A DNA stretch of 64,000 nt from Epiperipatus broadwayi (taxonomy: Eukaryota; Onychophora; Udeonychophora; Euonychophora; Peripatidae): the NCBI GenBank assembly GCA_028023455.1, contig JAQFVV010012574.1, positions 2,382,959 to 2,446,958 of the forward strand, read 5' to 3'. Below the pieces are notes generated by a model. The model did not search any database and was not told the origin of the DNA. It was given only the letters and a program-made list of their open reading frames with translations. Of the stretch, positions 46,768 to 58,862 are shown in pieces. Within the stretch, counting starts at the first letter, position 1, and every line of letters begins with the position of its first letter. The translations under genes were made by a program, and so were the position numbers.

Positions 46768-49222
46768 TTGTGGAAGAGCCTTTAAAGAGCACACTTCAGT
46801 GCAAAACTTCTCCAGCATCTATTTACAAGATAAATAAAGGAGAAGGCGATGTCACCAAGTTAGTGAGATCTTTTTTTTATTCTATTTTATTCTCTAACTA
46901 TAAATAACCAGAAAACATTTTAGAATATCCATTTACTGATTGATAATTAGATAGCAAACTAGATTAACTATAAACTAGCTATCTGAAAAGAAAAAAAATC
47001 CTAAATCCATATCAAATTTTATCTGGCTCAGATTCAAACCCCACATTATAATTGGGAGATATGTTAATCATTATATTAAAAAGCACTTCTTAGAAGTTAT
47101 ATAATGGCATATGCCGAATTGCAATATTTATTAATTTTATGCTGGTGTTTATATAAAATAATTAAAAACAAAATTTTACTAAAATTCATTCACAACTATT
47201 ATGACCATCTTTTTCATATGAAGTTCAACTAGTTACAAACAACATATATATATATCAATTTAAAGATCAACTATCTTTAATATCAAAGGATGTCTTCATG
47301 AGATTGTTGTCCTGGTCATGAGAGAATTTTGATAAAATTTTGTTTTTTAGCTAGTATTTTAATGGTATATGATTTTCTATTTACTAGTCTAGCCTTAGGC
47401 AGTATTTAATTTCTTGATACTTTATATATATATATTGTATAATATTTGGTGTTCAAATGCCATTTGCCTTCCTATGAAACTAACCATATAATAAACAAAA
47501 ATAAGTCCAATTTAAGAGGAAAATATTTTACTTAAAGTGTAGTATGATGATGGAATAAGAAGGAACTTCATTGTAATGGTTGATGCTTCTGGCTGCAATG
47601 TCCATGACTTAGAGGTTTAAATCAGAGCTCATGGAGGGGAAAAATTATATAAGCCCAGATTTTAGGCTTAGAACTTTTTTTTAGATAGCCTTTTTATAAC
47701 CTCCAAAGCTAATCATTCTTTATTGGTAAATAAATGAGTATCTAATTATTTATTGTTAGCTAGGAAATAAAATGGAATTATCTGAAACTTATTAATTAAG
47801 CAGTTGTTGGTAAGTGTTATGAATGTGTTTGCTTTATTTTGAGGAAGGGAGGGGGGGATAGTTTTTAAAGAGGTCATTGTACTTCATTGAACTATTTAAA
47901 GGCTGTTTAACTTTTTATTTACATTAAAATAAATCAATGTATAAAATATTTTAATATACATCACTGTAATTGTTTTTGTTAAAGATTGGTTGGAAGTTAT
48001 TGTTATTGATGATTGAGTGTTTTCATTTTGATCTTTATCCAGAGAGATTTTGAAGTCATAAAATTGGCTTTCCAGCTGATCACTTTACATATGTACTAAT
48101 TATTTAGTACTACTTTTTTAAAAAAATATTTTGTGATTATCTCTCTGTACCTGTTTATATTTATAATATTTCTGTATTTTTATGGTACATTATTTGTTAA
48201 TAATGTTCTATACTATCAGATTAAATTAAATTTTTAAAATTATATTTTTAATGTCTTATTAGTAATATTTATATGGATCACCATGATGATAATATAGTCG
48301 TCTTGCCTTTAGTAAAATGGCCTGAGATTAAATTTTTTCTATGATTACCAAGAGTTGTGATTTGATTGTATCTAATAATAATAGATTTAGAAATTTGAAT
48401 TTATCTTATTTATAATTTGAATTCAACAATAAAAATTTAAAAGCTAGATTTAAACTACTTAAAATGAGAATCATACATGTAATTTTGGGTGTCATATAAT
48501 CTATCATTCAAAATTTTTAAAAATACAAAATATTTTAGAAACTAATTATTAATATTTTTTTATTGAAATTGATAAGCATTATCCAGGAGTGGAGTAAAGA
48601 TGGGAAATCTTACAGCATGTGAGAACTCTACTTTCTCCTATTAATCTAAATTGAATGGTTAATAATTTGTGTGTCTAAATGTTTCAGGATTCAACCCATT
48701 CTTCTTTATCGGAACTACTTTCATGTTTAATGAGGGTCATCCTATATTTTATTTCATAATCGTAAGAAGCTCATGAAGAGAAAAATGTGATAATGTGGGG
48801 GGAAAAAAGATTGGCCAATATATAATAACCAGATTTTTCATATCTATATAATAATTAAGAGTTATAATAGTATGTAATTTGTCTTTTGTTAAGAGGTTGG
48901 TCAACTCTTTTATACCATCAACAATTATTTTCAAAGATTTATACTTTGAAGATATAGGAAAAACGAAATATGCTGAAATTATATAGACACAATCTAAGTT
49001 ACAATTTTTTATTTAAAAAACATTGAATCCATAAGATGATCTATGGTTAGTAATTTAAATAAAGATGTCATATCTAATAAAAATAGTATTTTTAGGACAT
49101 AACTTGAGTATTTCAAGAAAATCAGCATCTGTATCTTTCACAAATGATAAGAGATACAAAGCCTTCATCTATTCTTTCCTAGTCACTGCCTTAAAAATAA
49201 ATTATAATATAATAGTAATACT
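46768..49222. other. AT-rich non-coding stretch
   Basis: Near 47320-47375 a segment resembles the right arm of the foldback at 49717-49810 ('aaattttgttttt.agctagta'), suggesting an older single-arm copy. Possible tRNA-like fragments lie near 47585 and 47030 but lack both boxes. No gene. Confidence 0.45.
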
Positions 49223-49455
49223 TGTATTTATTGCTTGACTATTTCCACCATCTAATATGTGTATTGAATGTCTTTAGAAAAATTAAACTTCATTTAAATA
49301 TTCCAAATACATTCAACTGTTAATAATAGCACATCAAGCAGGTTAGTGCTATTATTAACAGTTGAATATATTTGGAATATTTAAGTAAAATTAAATTTTT
49401 CTAAAGACATTCAATACTCATATTAGATGATGGAAATAATCCAACAATAAATACA
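49223..49455. repeat. Foldback element with 110-bp arms
   Basis: Arms 49223-49332 and 49346-49455 are inverted copies with few mismatches around a 13-nt spacer. They run from TGTATTTATTG on the left to CAATAAATACA on the right. The arms include 'gaatgtctttagaaaaatt' and its complement. There is no coding content, no clear TSD and no known terminal motif. The high arm similarity points to recent origin or gene conversion. Confidence 0.8.
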
Positions 49456-49621
49456 ACTAGAACACCATCATCACAAACCTTTAGGAAAACACTAATAGTA
49501 ATATTATTTGTTTTTTTTACTATTTCAAGCAATTTTTATCTTCTTCTGTTTCAATGAAAGATTTGTTTAATATTTTATATTAAATACTGCCTAATGCTAT
49601 AGTAGTAATTATAAACAAAAT

Positions 49622-49810
49622 AGAAATTCATAAAACATTGCAATACTCGTCAAAAACAAAAGTTCTTCCACAACCATGGTTCCATCTATTAACAAATAGA
49701 CCTTGTCAAGTATTGGCAAGGTCTATTTGTTAATAGATGAAACCATGGTTGTGGAAGAGCTTTTGTGAAATTTTGTTTTTGGCTAGTACTGTAATATTAT
49801 ATGAATTTCT
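49622..49810. repeat. Second foldback element nearby
   Basis: Arms 49622-49705 and 49717-49810 are inverted copies. The inner ~50 bp are almost identical, from AGAACTTTTG-like outer text to CCTTG/CAAGG at the centre, with an 11-nt spacer. The left arm carries a small deletion. The right arm resembles 47320-47375. It does not share sequence with the foldback 170 bp upstream. Confidence 0.75.
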
Positions 49811-50069
49811 ATAATATTTTATATAGATGAGGACATTAAAATAACTAAATAACGAATTGTTAGTAAGTATATGATGTTTAAATACAACTAGAGGGAGATT
49901 GAGCACAACATTTTCATTCAATTTACTAATATGGAAGTTTATTTTAATATATTACTCAATTAAAACTTGTATCTAAGTCATATCACTCTACCACTGGAGT
50001 AAACCATATTGGGCAAATGCAGATTTTGAACTACCACTATTGATAATATAAGTATTATTATTAAAAGTA

Positions 50070-50560
50070 GAAAGTCTGAGGAATTTGAAATAGAAACAGG
50101 TATTAAAGAAGGGTATGTAGTTTCAATTTTGCTTTCAATTGTTATGGCAATGATGTTTTGGAATAATTTATAGATGATTTCATGAATCAAGGATCAAGAT
50201 GCAATACCTTTATTTTTAATTTGAATTGATTAAAAGTAAAAACAAGAACTTCATCTTCTTGACTTCAGGATTGTGCTATTTTGGACCCATTCAAAAAGTG
50301 ATTACAGAATATATTTAATGTTTTGAATTCCATATATAAAGACTTTGGATAAGTAATTAACATTTAAAATTTTTTGTCATCTAATCATGGAAAAATTTTT
50401 TTCAGCAGCTTCTAATTTAGATGCTCATGAAGCCAATTTAAATAATATGGTTGCTTTGTAAATAAAAAGATTGAGATGTAACACAAACTCTAGCATGCTT
50501 CTGCTGCTTTTAACAAGTTAAAAGATAAGAGTGTTTAACTTTAATGAGTTGTATATAAAA
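50070..50560 (+). pseudogene. Relic of a second LINE lineage (reverse transcriptase)
   Basis: One frame reads FEIETGIKEGYVVSILLSIV, a weathered form of the 'F.V..GV.QG...SP.LF' block of LINE reverse transcriptases. About 400 bp later HASAAFNKLKDKSV matches the 'KAS.AFG.L..RVW' segment that follows the thumb region in a common animal LINE group. The spacing is right for one old element. It is not derived from the RTE copy at 1621, whose equivalent sequence differs. Confidence 0.5.
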
Positions 50561-51084
50561 TGTTTTTTTTTTTTTCATTTAATTTATTGCATGAAAGTTG
50601 AACTCCTTATCAGTGTAACAAATGCATTACAATTTTTCATTTAAGGATGTTCCATGAAATTTTTAAAGTATAATAGCAGGATCATAAGATCAATCAATAT
50701 TTTCTTCACGCCGAATGTAATAGTATATTGTCTACTATAATAAAATTACATCTTTATTGCGGTGATCATGTGAAATGAACAAATAATCCAAGACTTCCCC
50801 CCAAAAAAAAAGGATTTGGTAATAAACATGGAGAGGCCTTTTCCATTTATATTATAATGCTTAGCTCAAAAACATTCTGAAGTACGTTATTTTTATTTTT
50901 TTTTATTAGAAAGATATGGTTGATGTTAGATACAATGAAGAGTTATAATTGGGCAATATGTTGAATTCTTCTTGAAAGAAAATTTTCTGCAGCATCACAA
51001 AATATCAAATTCACTGAATAATGAATCTGTATCTTATACACAAATGCTTGGCTTGAGTTAATATTTTGAATCTTATGTCCTAGC

Positions 51085-51125
51085 TCCTCACTGATGAGAG
51101 CCATAGCTCGAAACCGGTCTGGGGA
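51085..51125 (+). ncRNA. Textbook hammerhead ribozyme
   Basis: In order: stem I TCCTCA (51085-51090), CUGAUGA (51091-51097), stem II GAGC/GCTC (51098-51101 with 51106-51109, loop CATA), GAA (51110-51112), the self-complementary ACCGGT (51113-51118) as stem III, C17 (51119), and TGGGGA (51120-51125) closing stem I with five Watson-Crick pairs and one G.U. Every invariant core base is present and the cleavage triplet is GUC, so cleavage is predicted after 51119. Stem I and the ends of the core are shared with family A, but stem II and stem III differ. It is thus a separate subfamily, or the ancestral form, in which stem II is perfect. The host repeat could not be delimited: no inverted arm or TSD was found around it. 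Loopless stem III suggests a dimeric mode of action. Confidence 0.88.
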
Positions 51126-53389
51126 CCATCATAGATAAAAGCTTCATGTATTTTCTCTTGTAGCATTTATCATAAAAAAAAAGCTTGTTTAGAGCTAGTA
51201 GCAGGCTCTTTATATATTACATATTGGTAATACAAGCTATATAGGTCATGTGATATATGACTGATTTTTACTTATACAATAAATGTATTTGTAATTTACA
51301 TATTGGTTAGTAAAATCTTGCAAAGCTTATCTCTTATATATTGTAATAATGACAACGATGATGAGAGATGTAATTCATCATTCAAATAAATTATCTTTGC
51401 AGACTTTTTCATCACTTCCACTTTCTTATGTGTTTAGTCTCATTGTAGAATCATCTAATATTTGTGATAAAACATCTTACATTATATTGCAGGAGTATAA
51501 TTTAAGTACATTTAAAGAAGATACACATACGATGAGAATTTGATAATAATATTGAGGAAGCCACTAGAGAATGTTTCTAAGAAAAATGAAATAGATGCAA
51601 GTATTCAATGTTCTGTATTGTCAAATGTAAATTTGTTTAATAATGCTTTCTTTGATAAGGAAACTACTCTTCATGCCATTCAGACCATAATCATCATTGT
51701 GTATCATTACTATTTTCAAAAAGCTTTCAGTAGCTTCAAGAGGTTAAGGTGTGCACCATTTTGTAGATACTTGATGTGCTCAAATTGACTAATTTAATTA
51801 TGACACATAAGAAATTAGTAAATATTTTGACCTCTTACTGATTTGCTTACTTTCATTTCTAACATTTATGTATGTTTTAGTCTGAAATGATGAGCTACAT
51901 GAAAGATATTTCTGTAGTATCATAATTTCTCTTTAAAATATCTGGAATCCATGGATAGTCTGGGTTTGCTCTCTGACAAATTGAGGACATGAGTATGGAT
52001 TAATTGATTAGTCAAAAAGATATGGAAAATTTGATCTTAAAATAAATATCAAATAAGTAAAGTGATAAGCTTTAATAAGTTTACTGTTACGCAGTTAAAA
52101 ATTGTCAGTGAAGACATGAAATAGTCATACAGAATCTTTTATTTAATAAATTTTGTTACTTAAAATAGAGTTGTGTAAGATGGCTCTAAATAAAGTTACA
52201 ATAATATTAAAGCTGCGCTTGAAATGTTATGTTTGCATTGATTCAGAAATTTCTAGTTTTTATTAGTAGATGCCTTCATAATATATTTGGCATTTAATGG
52301 ACTAGAGTAATAATTAAGAATTATGAAAGTAAACCATATTAAAAAAAACAACAACTGTCCAACTGGAAACTAGACATCATATAGACATCATAGGAGGTAA
52401 TGAATAGAGCCTTATTATGAGGTCTCAAAAATTTTATATACAGATATGAAATTAAAAGAATAATGGAATTGTGTGTCATTTAGGAAGTTATATGTATTCA
52501 AACACTAGAAGTGACAGAATTGAGCTGTGATATGGATATTTTTAGTGTTTTAAACCACACTGTTATATGGATACTGACATAGTGGCAGAACTAAAGTAAT
52601 TTGAAAAAGATGATGAATAAGTCCAACAACTTAGAAATCTATATTTATTGGTGCAAGCTGTTTGTAGTAAAATGTTTCCCTATAATTTATAGGAGGAATC
52701 AAATACTAATTAATTTAATGAATTATGACTTCATGTGTTCATGTCTATCTACACATACAAATCATGTAGACTGTGAATATAAAATATATATTCATTTATT
52801 TTATGTATAAATTTAATATATGTACAGTTTGATTAATTTCTAGTTTATTAATTTACACTTTAATTATTAAGATTGAAATTAATATCAACTGTTTGAATCC
52901 TCTTTGTACTGATAAAAAATATAATTAACTTACGAACATGATTTATGACTGGAAAGATCTGACCGACTTTTATTATTATTTTTTTAATCACTGATTGTTT
53001 CTTCTTTAATTTTTTCACTTCTTCTGCCTAATGGGATGTTCATCTTTAAGGATCTCGTTTTTAAAAAAACACCTTTAGATTGTTATTTTTTTATAGGTTT
53101 TATATAGTTTTTTTAATGGTAATGTTATCTTATTTTATTATTCTCACAACTAATAGCATATGTAGTTAATTCACGAGTTTATATGAATTTTAATATTAAT
53201 GTATGTACGATATATGTAAAGAATATAAAAATATATACACATACAATCACACATATACATAATATATACTCTTTGAACATTCCATCATCAGATTTTCAAT
53301 AATTTGCACAGCTGAAGCATTGGAGAGTGGAGAAGATTGAAGGCTATCCATTAAAGGTTGAAGATTTGCTATCTTAATATGAAACGAGT
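51126..53389. other. AT-rich non-coding stretch
   Basis: No gene or repeat class is supported. Short open frames at 51349-51543, 51540-51788 and 52601-52810 have no recognisable domain. Confidence 0.5.
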
Positions 53390-53423
53390 GCTGACTATAT
53401 ATATGTGTGTGTGTGTGTGTGTG
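53390..53423. repeat. (TA)n(TG)n microsatellite
   Basis: A TA run passes into about nine TG units immediately upstream of the family B ribozyme repeat. Confidence 0.85.
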
Positions 53424-53426
53424 GTA

Positions 53427-53582
53427 GATGATGATCTGGACCAACTGACGAGTGCTGATTCAGCATGAAATATGTATATTGGAGAGCATTTATCTTTTTC
53501 ATATGAATGTGGTCATATGTATTGATTATATAAGATGGAGTGTTGACAAAAAGCTTGAAAATCTGGGTTCAAATCCCCTATA
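53427..53582 (+). repeat. Family B ribozyme repeat, intact-core copy
   Basis: Homologous to both arms of 18155-18496. After the ribozyme it shares 'catttatctttttca', 'gcttgaaaatct' and the end 'gttcaaa.cccct'. The 'gggttcaaatcccc' near 53560 resembles a pol III box B, but no box A sits at the right distance. No inverted second arm was found here. Confidence 0.6.
53441..53482 (+). ncRNA. Hammerhead ribozyme (family B)
   Basis: CCAA (53441-53444) of stem I, CUGACGA (53445-53451), stem II GUGCU/AGCAU (53452-53456 with 53462-53466, one G.U, loop GATTC), GAA (53467-53469), AUAUGUAU (53470-53477) as near-palindromic stem III, A17 (53478), and TTGG (53479-53482) closing stem I. Core bases are canonical with C at the variable position 7, and the site is AUA, which is allowed. 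Further pairing of TCT (about 53436-53438) with AGA (53483-53485) would extend stem I across a GGA bulge. Predicted cleavage is after 53478. The short AT-rich stem III would favour a dimeric form. The homologous copy at 18346 has lost G12. Confidence 0.65.
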
Positions 53583-54033
53583 ATATATACTCATATATAG
53601 TCCACGAGCATTTATTGTAATGATCAAGTTTGTATAATCTGCTAACAAGGTCAAAAAATCAAGCAGAAACTCTCAACCAGCATGCTTAGAGGTATCACTA
53701 CCTCCACAATCCTAGTTTAGACCCCTATCTATGTTTCCTAATCTCCACTATATAAATAACACCCTTGATGTCACATAGCTTCTCTTCTCATACAACGTGA
53801 TGTAACTCAGAGTTCGAACATGAACTTTTTTCAGGGATATTTCATTGACTAATGACCTCACACGTCACTAGCTCTCATTTGTAGCCTATTTGATTAATTC
53901 ATGAATTTATTAAAGTAGGAACATTTTAAACAGTGATTTACCAACTTATGGATATGCATATTTGTAATTTAATAATCAACTTAATTCTACATAATTATTT
54001 CTAGAGTTCCAACTTCCAAATAATACACTGATG

Positions 54034-54067
<34 letters not shown>
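54034..54067. repeat. (TAA)n microsatellite
   Basis: About eleven AAT/TAA units. Confidence 0.9.
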
Positions 54068-57000
54068 TAATGTTTTTACATAAAATAAAATGATGAATAG
54101 GGTAGCTTACATATTTATTAAAATAAAATAATCTACTGGCTTGCACATAATGTAAGTTAAGATGATGTTGACTTACAGAAATAATGGGTGTCCTATTTAA
54201 TCTATAGCTAAAGTATAGTAAGGCTATCAGCCTATTATGGGTTTGATCAATCTCAAAATTTATTATCTATGTTTAACGGGACCATTGTGGGTGGGTTTGA
54301 TTTTAGGTTACCTAGGGTTACTGCTGAGCATAGATGATGGTTACAGTTTTAGAATTAAGACATTGTGGTACTACTCTGAATGTGTGCTGACAATGGTTGG
54401 AAAATAAAGATCAATTCAGTGATCTGATGGCAAGGTTCATTATTATCTCTGGATGTCCCTGGCTGCAGTGATGCTCCTGCTTCTAAGCAAGGATACATAT
54501 CACTGAAGATACGATGTGCTAAATCTAGGATTTGGGGTTGTGAGGAGTCTTCAGCCCTAATGCAGAACTTAGACTGATGATAATATTGTGATTAGGAACC
54601 TGGGCACACAAGAAGAGGTATAGCTGGCACTTGACGCAAACTATACGTAAACAAGTGAAACATGTGGAAAGCGGAAGTAGCCAATTATCTAATAAGACCA
54701 TTGCAAAACATGATGATAGGAAAGCAATTAAGAGAGAAAATAAAATATCATTCCCTAAACCTTCCATCAACTAAATAGACAATAAAATTCATTTTATACA
54801 ATAGCACGCATTCCTATTTAACCATGTATTATTTATATTCTAAACTAGAACCCGTTCACAATAAAATATTAATCAACACAATCTTTAAACTTTAAGATCT
54901 AATTATATCATATTTAAACAAGGAGGGATATTAATCACCCATAATGTGGACTGGTAGCTAGGTCTGTTATTTATTACATTACTAATAAATAAATTACAGT
55001 TGAATTTATACATATTACTAGGTGCCCAGAGATAATACAATATAGACCTTTATATAAATTATTAATATTATTTTCACAAAACAAAACTCTTTATTATAAA
55101 CAAAATCATTAATATTAGTTTCCTTTACATGTGGAAATTTTATGATCTATAAGCAAATAGGATTCTTAAATATAAACAGAATTAATGTATTTTTTTTTCC
55201 ATTATAGGCATCTTTAATTTAAGATGGCCTTACCACCTGGGTTGGATCATATATTTATAGGGCAACATGTTAGATAGATTTATTTATATAATTGAATACT
55301 AAGAATTTGCTCATCATCCTTCAGATAACTCTTGTAACATCTTTTAAGAAAATAATAATAATTTTACTTGACATGATGAGGGGAAAAGAACACAAAAACA
55401 ATAAGAATACATATTATTTACTTTAATTTATAACTTTAACTTTAGCATCTTCTCAACTTGTGATATCCTGTGGGATGTCTGGAGAGGGGAAGCATAAACA
55501 CATTTAAAATTTTTTGAAAATTTACTCCCTCTATTGTTCAAGTTAACATACAAATAAGATAAAGATAAATTTGAATTAACATACAAATAAGATAAAGATA
55601 AATTTGAATTTCTAAATAATTAAGGCCAATAGATTTTGACATAAATAAGAATATTGTGTAATTTTATTAAGTTAAGATTAGCAGAAGAAACATTAATAAT
55701 TATTGAGTTATAATTAAGGATCACAATTGAATATATTTAATGCATTTTTACTAGCAAAATTATAGTGGCTCCTTGGATTTCTCTGTACAGATTGATACAG
55801 TAATTCATGGCCTTCGGGACTAGCATAGAGGTGGCAGCAGTCATGTTGATGGAACTTACACCAGACTTTACCAATGATCCCAGAGAAGCTGACACCTGAC
55901 TACTCATTCATGATAATCAGTATCAAAGTACTAAGCAGAATAATACACAGAATCAGACTGATAAACAGAATCACAGTCCAATTTCAAGCAGAATAAGAAT
56001 AATCAGTAGAATAATAATAAAACAATGCTCTCTTCTTAACTTATATTTTCATTTTATATGCCTGCAATGGACTTTTGAGTTCTTAATGGATTTGATCCTA
56101 CCTTTACTTTTAATTATTGTTCCATTAGCCTGCCATTTCCTCATATTTCACTTGCTGCCAAGTTGGTTTCCTAGCTATTGTTTTTTACTTTCCATTTCAC
56201 ACCTTTAAACATGAACAGACTCTAAAGGTGTTCAACTGTAACTATATCAGTTGATTATACCTATAGATAGATAAATAGGGCACCTACATTTTCTTCTGTA
56301 ATGGCTTCTTTCCATTACTTACCCTTTCCCCTTATCACTTTATTTAATTATTTGTCCATGCTTTTAACTTTTGTTTTAAATAAGATACATTTTAATTCTA
56401 AAAATATAGCATGACTTAAAATAAGAAACTTTTAACTTTAAAAATGTACAAGTGTACACACACGTGCTCGCATATTACAAATGTGTGTGAATATGAGAAA
56501 ATTATTGTATATGATGGAAGTGGGCTATAATTTAAACAAACATGATTCAAGCATACATGCATGAAGATATGCACCGTTTCATTATTTATATTTAAAAATA
56601 CTCAGTCATACATATAGCTATACACATGAATCCTTGCACACATATTGATAAAACCCAAGCAAAAAAATTATATAGATGGTAGTTACATGTACACATGTTG
56701 ACATAAAGGAAGCAAATGTTGGAAACTTTATTGTCTGTCAAAAGAATTTTTTGAAGTTTTATGTTGTGCTATTTATATACAGTTACTTCTACTGGGAAGA
56801 TTTTGATGTGTATAGGTAGGTAGACAGATTACACGCATTTAAAGTAAACTGATGATAACAGCATAGAACTCTAATATTTATTTTACAATGATTTAAAAAA
56901 AACCTTTAATCAGTGTTTTGTAAGATAATCAAGTGATTTGTTATTTAGAAGATTATGTGATGTTCCAGTACCAAAACGCAGATTGAGCTTCAACTTATGA

Positions 57001-57706
57001 ATCTGTATCTTTCAATTCTGTCACATTACCACTGCACTAAAGGGCATGGGGGTGTGTGTCAGTCATACATTGGGAAATTTTCTGTGCAGTTTAAGGGACA
57101 GTAATACAATGGTCGAACCATGGTTTAAAAATTCCTGGATGAAAAATGAATCTATTATTTCTGTATCTCAAAAATCATATGACTTTTTGAATGACATATC
57201 ATATGATTAATATACATTGGAAATAATGCATATTGGTGAATATTGGAATTATAACAATGCTTTTTTAATTAAATAAGATTTTAATTTACACTTAAAACAC
57301 AAAGGCTCAATTCAAAACATGTGATTTTTGGACATTTGAGATCATCTTACTCATTGGATAAGTCTTTAATGCTTTGGAACAGTTAAGAATCTGTAACTGT
57401 ATTTCAGAAAAGTCTGTAAAGCAAGTCATTTTTGAGAAGTATTGCATCATAAATTAATATGGCAACTGAAAGTAATTTGATTTTCTATCTTGAAAAGAAA
57501 CTATAATGCTAAATATATAGTAACGAACCATGATGTAATCCTTCTGCTATAACAAATATTTATAATTTACAAGTGCCTTGCAAATCAGTATAATTATTAT
57601 TGCACATATGAACAATCAACTTGCACTTTACTGTTACATTAGCCATTAAGGCAAGTATGTCTGGTTCATAGAACTTAAGATAAAGTCAGACTTGAAGGAT
57701 AACTTG
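54068..57706. other. AT-rich non-coding stretch
   Basis: Somewhat more balanced patches at about 54180-54760 and 55770-55960 have no credible frame. A directly repeated 'aaataagataaagataaatttgaatt' unit occurs at about 55549-55607. No gene or transposon class is supported. Confidence 0.5.
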
Positions 57707-57841
57707 TATCAACAAAATATCACATGATCACATCTCCAATACTAGCACATAATTGTTTATAAACAAAACAAAGCAAAACTCCATATAGTAGTGCCACCTA
57801 CTATATGGAGTTTTGCTTTGTTTTGTTTATCAACAAAATAT
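57707..57841 (-). mobile_element. Family A mini-element (107 bp) with inverted ends
   Basis: A perfect 14-bp duplication, TATCAACAAAATAT, brackets it (57707-57720 and 57828-57841). The body is the family 3' end in minus orientation (57721-57800) joined to a short plus-oriented copy. Arms near 57763-57792 and 57799-57827 pair almost perfectly ('aaagcaaaactccatatagta' against 'tactatatggagttttgcttt'). There is no ribozyme. It shows that even a heavily 5'-truncated copy inserts with an inverted 5' segment. Confidence 0.75.
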
Positions 57842-58168
57842 AACACAATGAAAAAGAATAATAGGAATGAAATAAAATAATTTTTTAAATAAATTTAAAC
57901 ATATATAAAATAAAAAAAATAATATTATACTATTTGATTTGAGCATTGAATTATTTTACTGGATTTAAAATATTTTTAGAATTATTTCTTCTCATGTTAG
58001 CTACAGAATAACCTATCTGCTAAATGGAAATTTAATCAGGTTAGATTTATTAAAATGTTTGCATGCATGAAATGATCATGTATCACAGTTAAAACATTTT
58101 AATAATATAATTTAGTTCTTATTAATTATATGTATTTTTGTGTCGTTTCATTTTTTTAAATATATATA
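57842..58168. other. AT-rich non-coding stretch
   Basis: Nothing recognised except TTAAATATATATA at 58156-58168, which recurs at 60545-60557 and could be the TSD of the Penelope-like element. It is low-complexity, so this is weak. Confidence 0.4.
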
Positions 58169-58214
58169 ATCCGATTAAGTTAAATAATTTTACTTTTGGG
58201 AAATGTATGTACTC

Positions 58215-58862
58215 AAGCACAAGTGCATGTGCGGCGCAACTGCTCCCAAAAGCTGTTAATACAAATACAAATAGCTAACTAAAAATATTAAAACAGCTGA
58301 GCGCTTTCAAAGGATCTTGCCTTCATAATCATAGCTTGCTTACGTTTAAATTTATGCAAATATGCTAATTCCATCTTTTTGAAAGAGAAAAACACGTGTC
58401 CTTCCTGTTTATGGCATCGCTGTCGCGAGAGATAAATAAAGCCTCTTTGATCTTTCTTTTGAGGTCATGTCTCTCTCTACATACGATGGTAGGATTGTCC
58501 GGAATGCACTCATGGTGACTTGTGCACTGGTGCTGATAAAAAACTGAATAAGTAGAAGGATCGTTGCGAGCTCTATTGTACGAATACCTGTGTTGTGCCA
58601 ATCGTGTGGCCAAAGATGCTCTGCTTTCCCCATAATATGTGCCTTTGCAATAGTTATTTGGACAAGCAATATTATATACTGTATGGGGGGTCTGTAACAG
58701 TGGAGTTTGATCTTTGGTATTGTTAATTAGATTGTTAGACTTTGGAGGGGTTCGAAAACAGAGCTGATATTTGTTGTTAAAGATGGAATGTAGTTTCTTG
58801 TGTAAATTGGGTATGTATGGAAGTAATAACCTGGGTTTATCCTGTGTGGCATGAGAGTTGAG
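58215..58862 (-). repeat. Left (inverted) arm of the Penelope-like element
   Basis: Reverse-complement copy of 59898-60546. On the minus strand it still encodes the end of the endonuclease (58613-58365). Over 82 residues this differs from the right-arm version at only two positions that I can see (first residue M for L, and L for P near the C-terminus). Arms this similar mean a recent insertion or conversion. Confidence 0.9.

Noticed and set aside
54574-54600. CTGATGA in plus orientation
   Set aside because: No stem II and no GAAA follow.
58365-58669. Separate minus-strand gene encoding a GIY-YIG fragment
   Set aside because: It is the inverted left arm of the Penelope-like element and not an independent gene.
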